A stretch of DNA of 64,000 nucleotides from assembly GCF_000272105.2 (NCBI RefSeq), contig NZ_AJZD02000174.1, forward strand, positions 62,001 to 126,000, given 5' to 3'. Shown in pieces: positions 62,400 through 64,000 of the stretch (position 1 is the first letter of the stretch; each line of letters starts with the position of its first letter). This DNA comes from Vibrio splendidus 12E03. GTDB lineage: Bacteria > Pseudomonadota > Gammaproteobacteria > Enterobacterales > Vibrionaceae. A model generated the notes under the pieces. It was given only the letters and a program-made list of their open reading frames with translations, ran no database searches and was not told where the DNA came from. The position numbers were made by a program, and so were the translations under genes.

Positions 62400-63731
62400 A
62401 TGAAACGATCAATCTTAGACAAACTGCTGAGCTGGAAAAATAAACTATCAAGAAAACCACTCTTGATCGATGGTGCCAGACAGACGGGTAAAACTTATCT
62501 GTTACAGGAACTACTAGGTCAAAATTTTAACAAAGTTATAAGAATTGATTTCTTAGAAGAGCCGCAGTTCAGAGAAGCATTTTCTAACTCTCTAAATCCT
62601 GACGATATCATTACCAATATTGAACTATTAACGGGAGAGGTATTTGACCTCGCCACTGATCTACTGATCCTCGATGAGATAGGTGAGTGTCCAAAAGCAG
62701 TCACTGCCTTGAAGTATTTTGCCGAAAAAGCACCACAAGCTTATATTGCAGCAAGTGGCTCTAACATTGGTTTACTTACATCCTTTCCTGTCGGTAAGGT
62801 TGAACAACACAACTTAAGACCATTAACATTTAAAGAGTTTCTTTGGGCAAGTGAAGAAAAGCCACTCATTAAAGCATTTGAGCAGCAAGTGAACTCTGAA
62901 GTTGCACATACAAAGCTATTCGGCATGCTTACTGATTATTACTTTGTGGGCGGAATGCCTGAAGCTGTTGATGCCTGGTTTACTCATTCAGACAGAAGTA
63001 TCATTGAACGAACGGAGCTTGTTTCAGACGTTCAAAGCAACTTAATTCAAGGTTACTTACGAGACTTTGGCAAGTACTCGGATAAAGTCGATGCCACACT
63101 TATAGAGTCCGTATTCAGAAACATTCCTTCACAGTTATCGTCAGTATTTTATGATTCAGTAAAACGTTTCAAGTTTAAAGGCGTCCATCAGCGTAAATCT
63201 CGATATGCTGAATACGAAAGTGCCATTACATGGCTACATAAATGCAGACTAACCTTGAAGAATTACCCTATCGATGGGCAACCTAGATCGCCCTTATCAG
63301 CCTATCAAAAAGAAAATGCTATAAAGCTGTTTCTATTTGATGTAGGACTACTTAATCACATGCTCGCAACAAGTTACCGTGAAATAAAGCAACAGGGGTA
63401 CGAATACAAAGGCTACGTTGCTGAAAACTTTGTTCAACAAGAACTTGCAGCACTAGGCTACGAACCGACTTTTTCATGGGGGGATGCTAGAGCTGAGATT
63501 GAGTTTGTCATTGCCGATGAGGTTGGTCGTATAATTCCTATAGAAGTAAAGAGTGGCAAAAGGACTCGTGCTAGGTCACTGCAATCCTATATATCGAAGT
63601 GTAAGCCACACAAGACAATCAAGCTAACAGGAACACAAGGCTCCAATGCACTAGAGCAAGACAATGTTGTAATGCCTTTGTATTACACACAATACTTGAA
63701 CGACCACCTTAAGGTTCCGATAGAGAGTTAG
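62400..63731 (+). CDS. AAA ATPase with DUF4143 domain
   Basis: This 443-residue protein has an AAA_14-type ATPase domain with Walker A DGARQTGKTYLL (25-32 as GARQTGKT) and Walker B DLLILDEIGECP (about 88-98). The second half is DUF4143 (YFVGGMPEAVDAWF, LFLFDVGLLNHML, and IPIEVKSGKRTRARSLQSY, which looks like a PD-(D/E)XK E-x-K end). Many genomes carry such proteins without known function. It is the last complete gene in the window. Confidence 0.85.
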   Translation: MKRSILDKLLSWKNKLSRKPLLIDGARQTGKTYLLQELLGQNFNKVIRIDFLEEPQFREAFSNSLNPDDIITNIELLTGEVFDLATDLLILDEIGECPKAVTALKYFAEKAPQAYIAASGSNIGLLTSFPVGKVEQHNLRPLTFKEFLWASEEKPLIKAFEQQVNSEVAHTKLFGMLTDYYFVGGMPEAVDAWFTHSDRSIIERTELVSDVQSNLIQGYLRDFGKYSDKVDATLIESVFRNIPSQLSSVFYDSVKRFKFKGVHQRKSRYAEYESAITWLHKCRLTLKNYPIDGQPRSPLSAYQKENAIKLFLFDVGLLNHMLATSYREIKQQGYEYKGYVAENFVQQELAALGYEPTFSWGDARAEIEFVIADEVGRIIPIEVKSGKRTRARSLQSYISKCKPHKTIKLTGTQGSNALEQDNVVMPLYYTQYLNDHLKVPIES

Positions 63732-63990
63732 CCATACTTTAGGTATCTCAAAGCCCCATGGCTTTGAGTTCTCTATTATTCTTTCGTTATATAAAGTAAA
63801 CCACACTAGACTTTAAATAAGATCGCCAAGTTTATAAGCATAAAAGTTCGCTACTGTAGACTTTTATGCAGTGGCTCAATACACTTACCATAAAAGTTAA
63901 CTTTAATAGACTTTTACTTAAAATCTACGTATAAATAATTTAAAAGTCTATCAAGGCATACTTTATTGCATCATGCTATATGGAGGTTCC
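63732..63990. promoter_or_regulatory. Repeat-bearing leader before a new gene
   Basis: TAGACTTTTA occurs at 63857 and 63907 (50 bp apart) and inverted as TAAAAGTCTA at 63941. CATAAAAGT occurs at about 63839 and 63890, the same box as in the palindrome at 62302. It may be an operator set for the gene starting at 63991. Confidence 0.5.
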
Positions 63991-64000
63991 ATGGTTAAGA
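63991..64000 (+). CDS. Start of a gene cut by the window end
   Basis: ATGGTTAAG (Met-Val-Lys) follows the strong ribosome site GGAGG by 4 bases. Only three codons are visible, so nothing can be said about the product. Confidence 0.45.

Larger units (their letters stand above)
58564..64000. mobile_element. Integrative element 4, left part (continues beyond window)
   Basis: It begins with a close copy of the left end of element 2 and a truncated integrase. Genes for a primase-helicase, a HipB-like regulator and a DUF4143 ATPase follow. No right att is visible, so the true extent and whether these genes belong to the same element are unknown. Confidence 0.6.

Overview
The window looks like a Vibrio (Vibrionaceae) chromosome. 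The first 4.8 kb is a conserved backbone in the usual order: the end of nadK, SOS-controlled recN, bamE, the divergent ratA-rnfH pair, smpB and ssrA (tmRNA). After the 3' CCA of ssrA the sequence changes into about 59 kb of accessory DNA. This is a tandem array of at least four integrative elements, all inserted at the 3' end of ssrA. Each element starts with (or keeps the remains of) a tyrosine integrase pointing away from ssrA, just downstream of a copy of the ssrA 3' end (att sites at 4817, 21431, 33173 and a damaged one at 58551).

Element 1 (4834-21447) carries integrase 1, a GNAT-like protein, a serine recombinase, and a leftward type I restriction-modification (RM) operon. That operon encodes a single-TRD specificity protein, HsdM, HsdS, a Septu pair (PtuA ATPase, PtuB HNH nuclease), HsdR and a YgjP-like metalloprotease. 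A divergent two-gene unit (putative PD-(D/E)XK nuclease plus a Cys-rich protein) sits beside it. Element 2 (21448-33191) carries integrase 2, a second recombinase with an internal duplication, a RepA-like ATPase, a plain hsdMSR operon and a candidate HUH relaxase. Element 3 (33192-58563) carries a P4-type integrase, AlpA, a dGTPase and a long leftward defence block: Cys/HicA-like small genes with an ankyrin protein, a RecQ-phosphoribosyltransferase/DprA pair of PsyrTA (RqlHI) type, hsdR-hsdM-hsdS, and Kiwa kwaA-kwaB. Its right half is a P4-like module (RadC, two DUF2787, YkvA, WYL regulator, second AlpA, GTPase, inovirus Gp2-like HUH protein). Element 4 (58564 to the window end) has a truncated copy of an integrase-2-type gene, a TOTE-like primase-helicase, a HipB-like repressor and a DUF4143 ATPase; its right end is not in the window.

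The tandem organisation is supported by two independent signals. One is the repeated att core. The other is short repeats at both ends of the elements that look like integrase arm sites: GGTACTA boxes 13 bp apart for elements 1 and 2 (also at the left end of element 4), and TAGCAGTA boxes 12 bp apart at both ends of element 3. Elements 1, 2 and 3 each carry one complete type I RM system, and in two of them a second defence module is built into the RM operon with overlapping start and stop codons. The least explained parts are the small-protein/HicA-like/ankyrin operon (47759-50380), the nuclease/Cys-rich pair (19265-20375), an array of three 14-bp palindromes at exact 21-bp spacing (6931-6986), and an intrinsic terminator hidden inside the first codons of integrase 1.

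All function calls rest on reading motifs and gene order; no database search was run.
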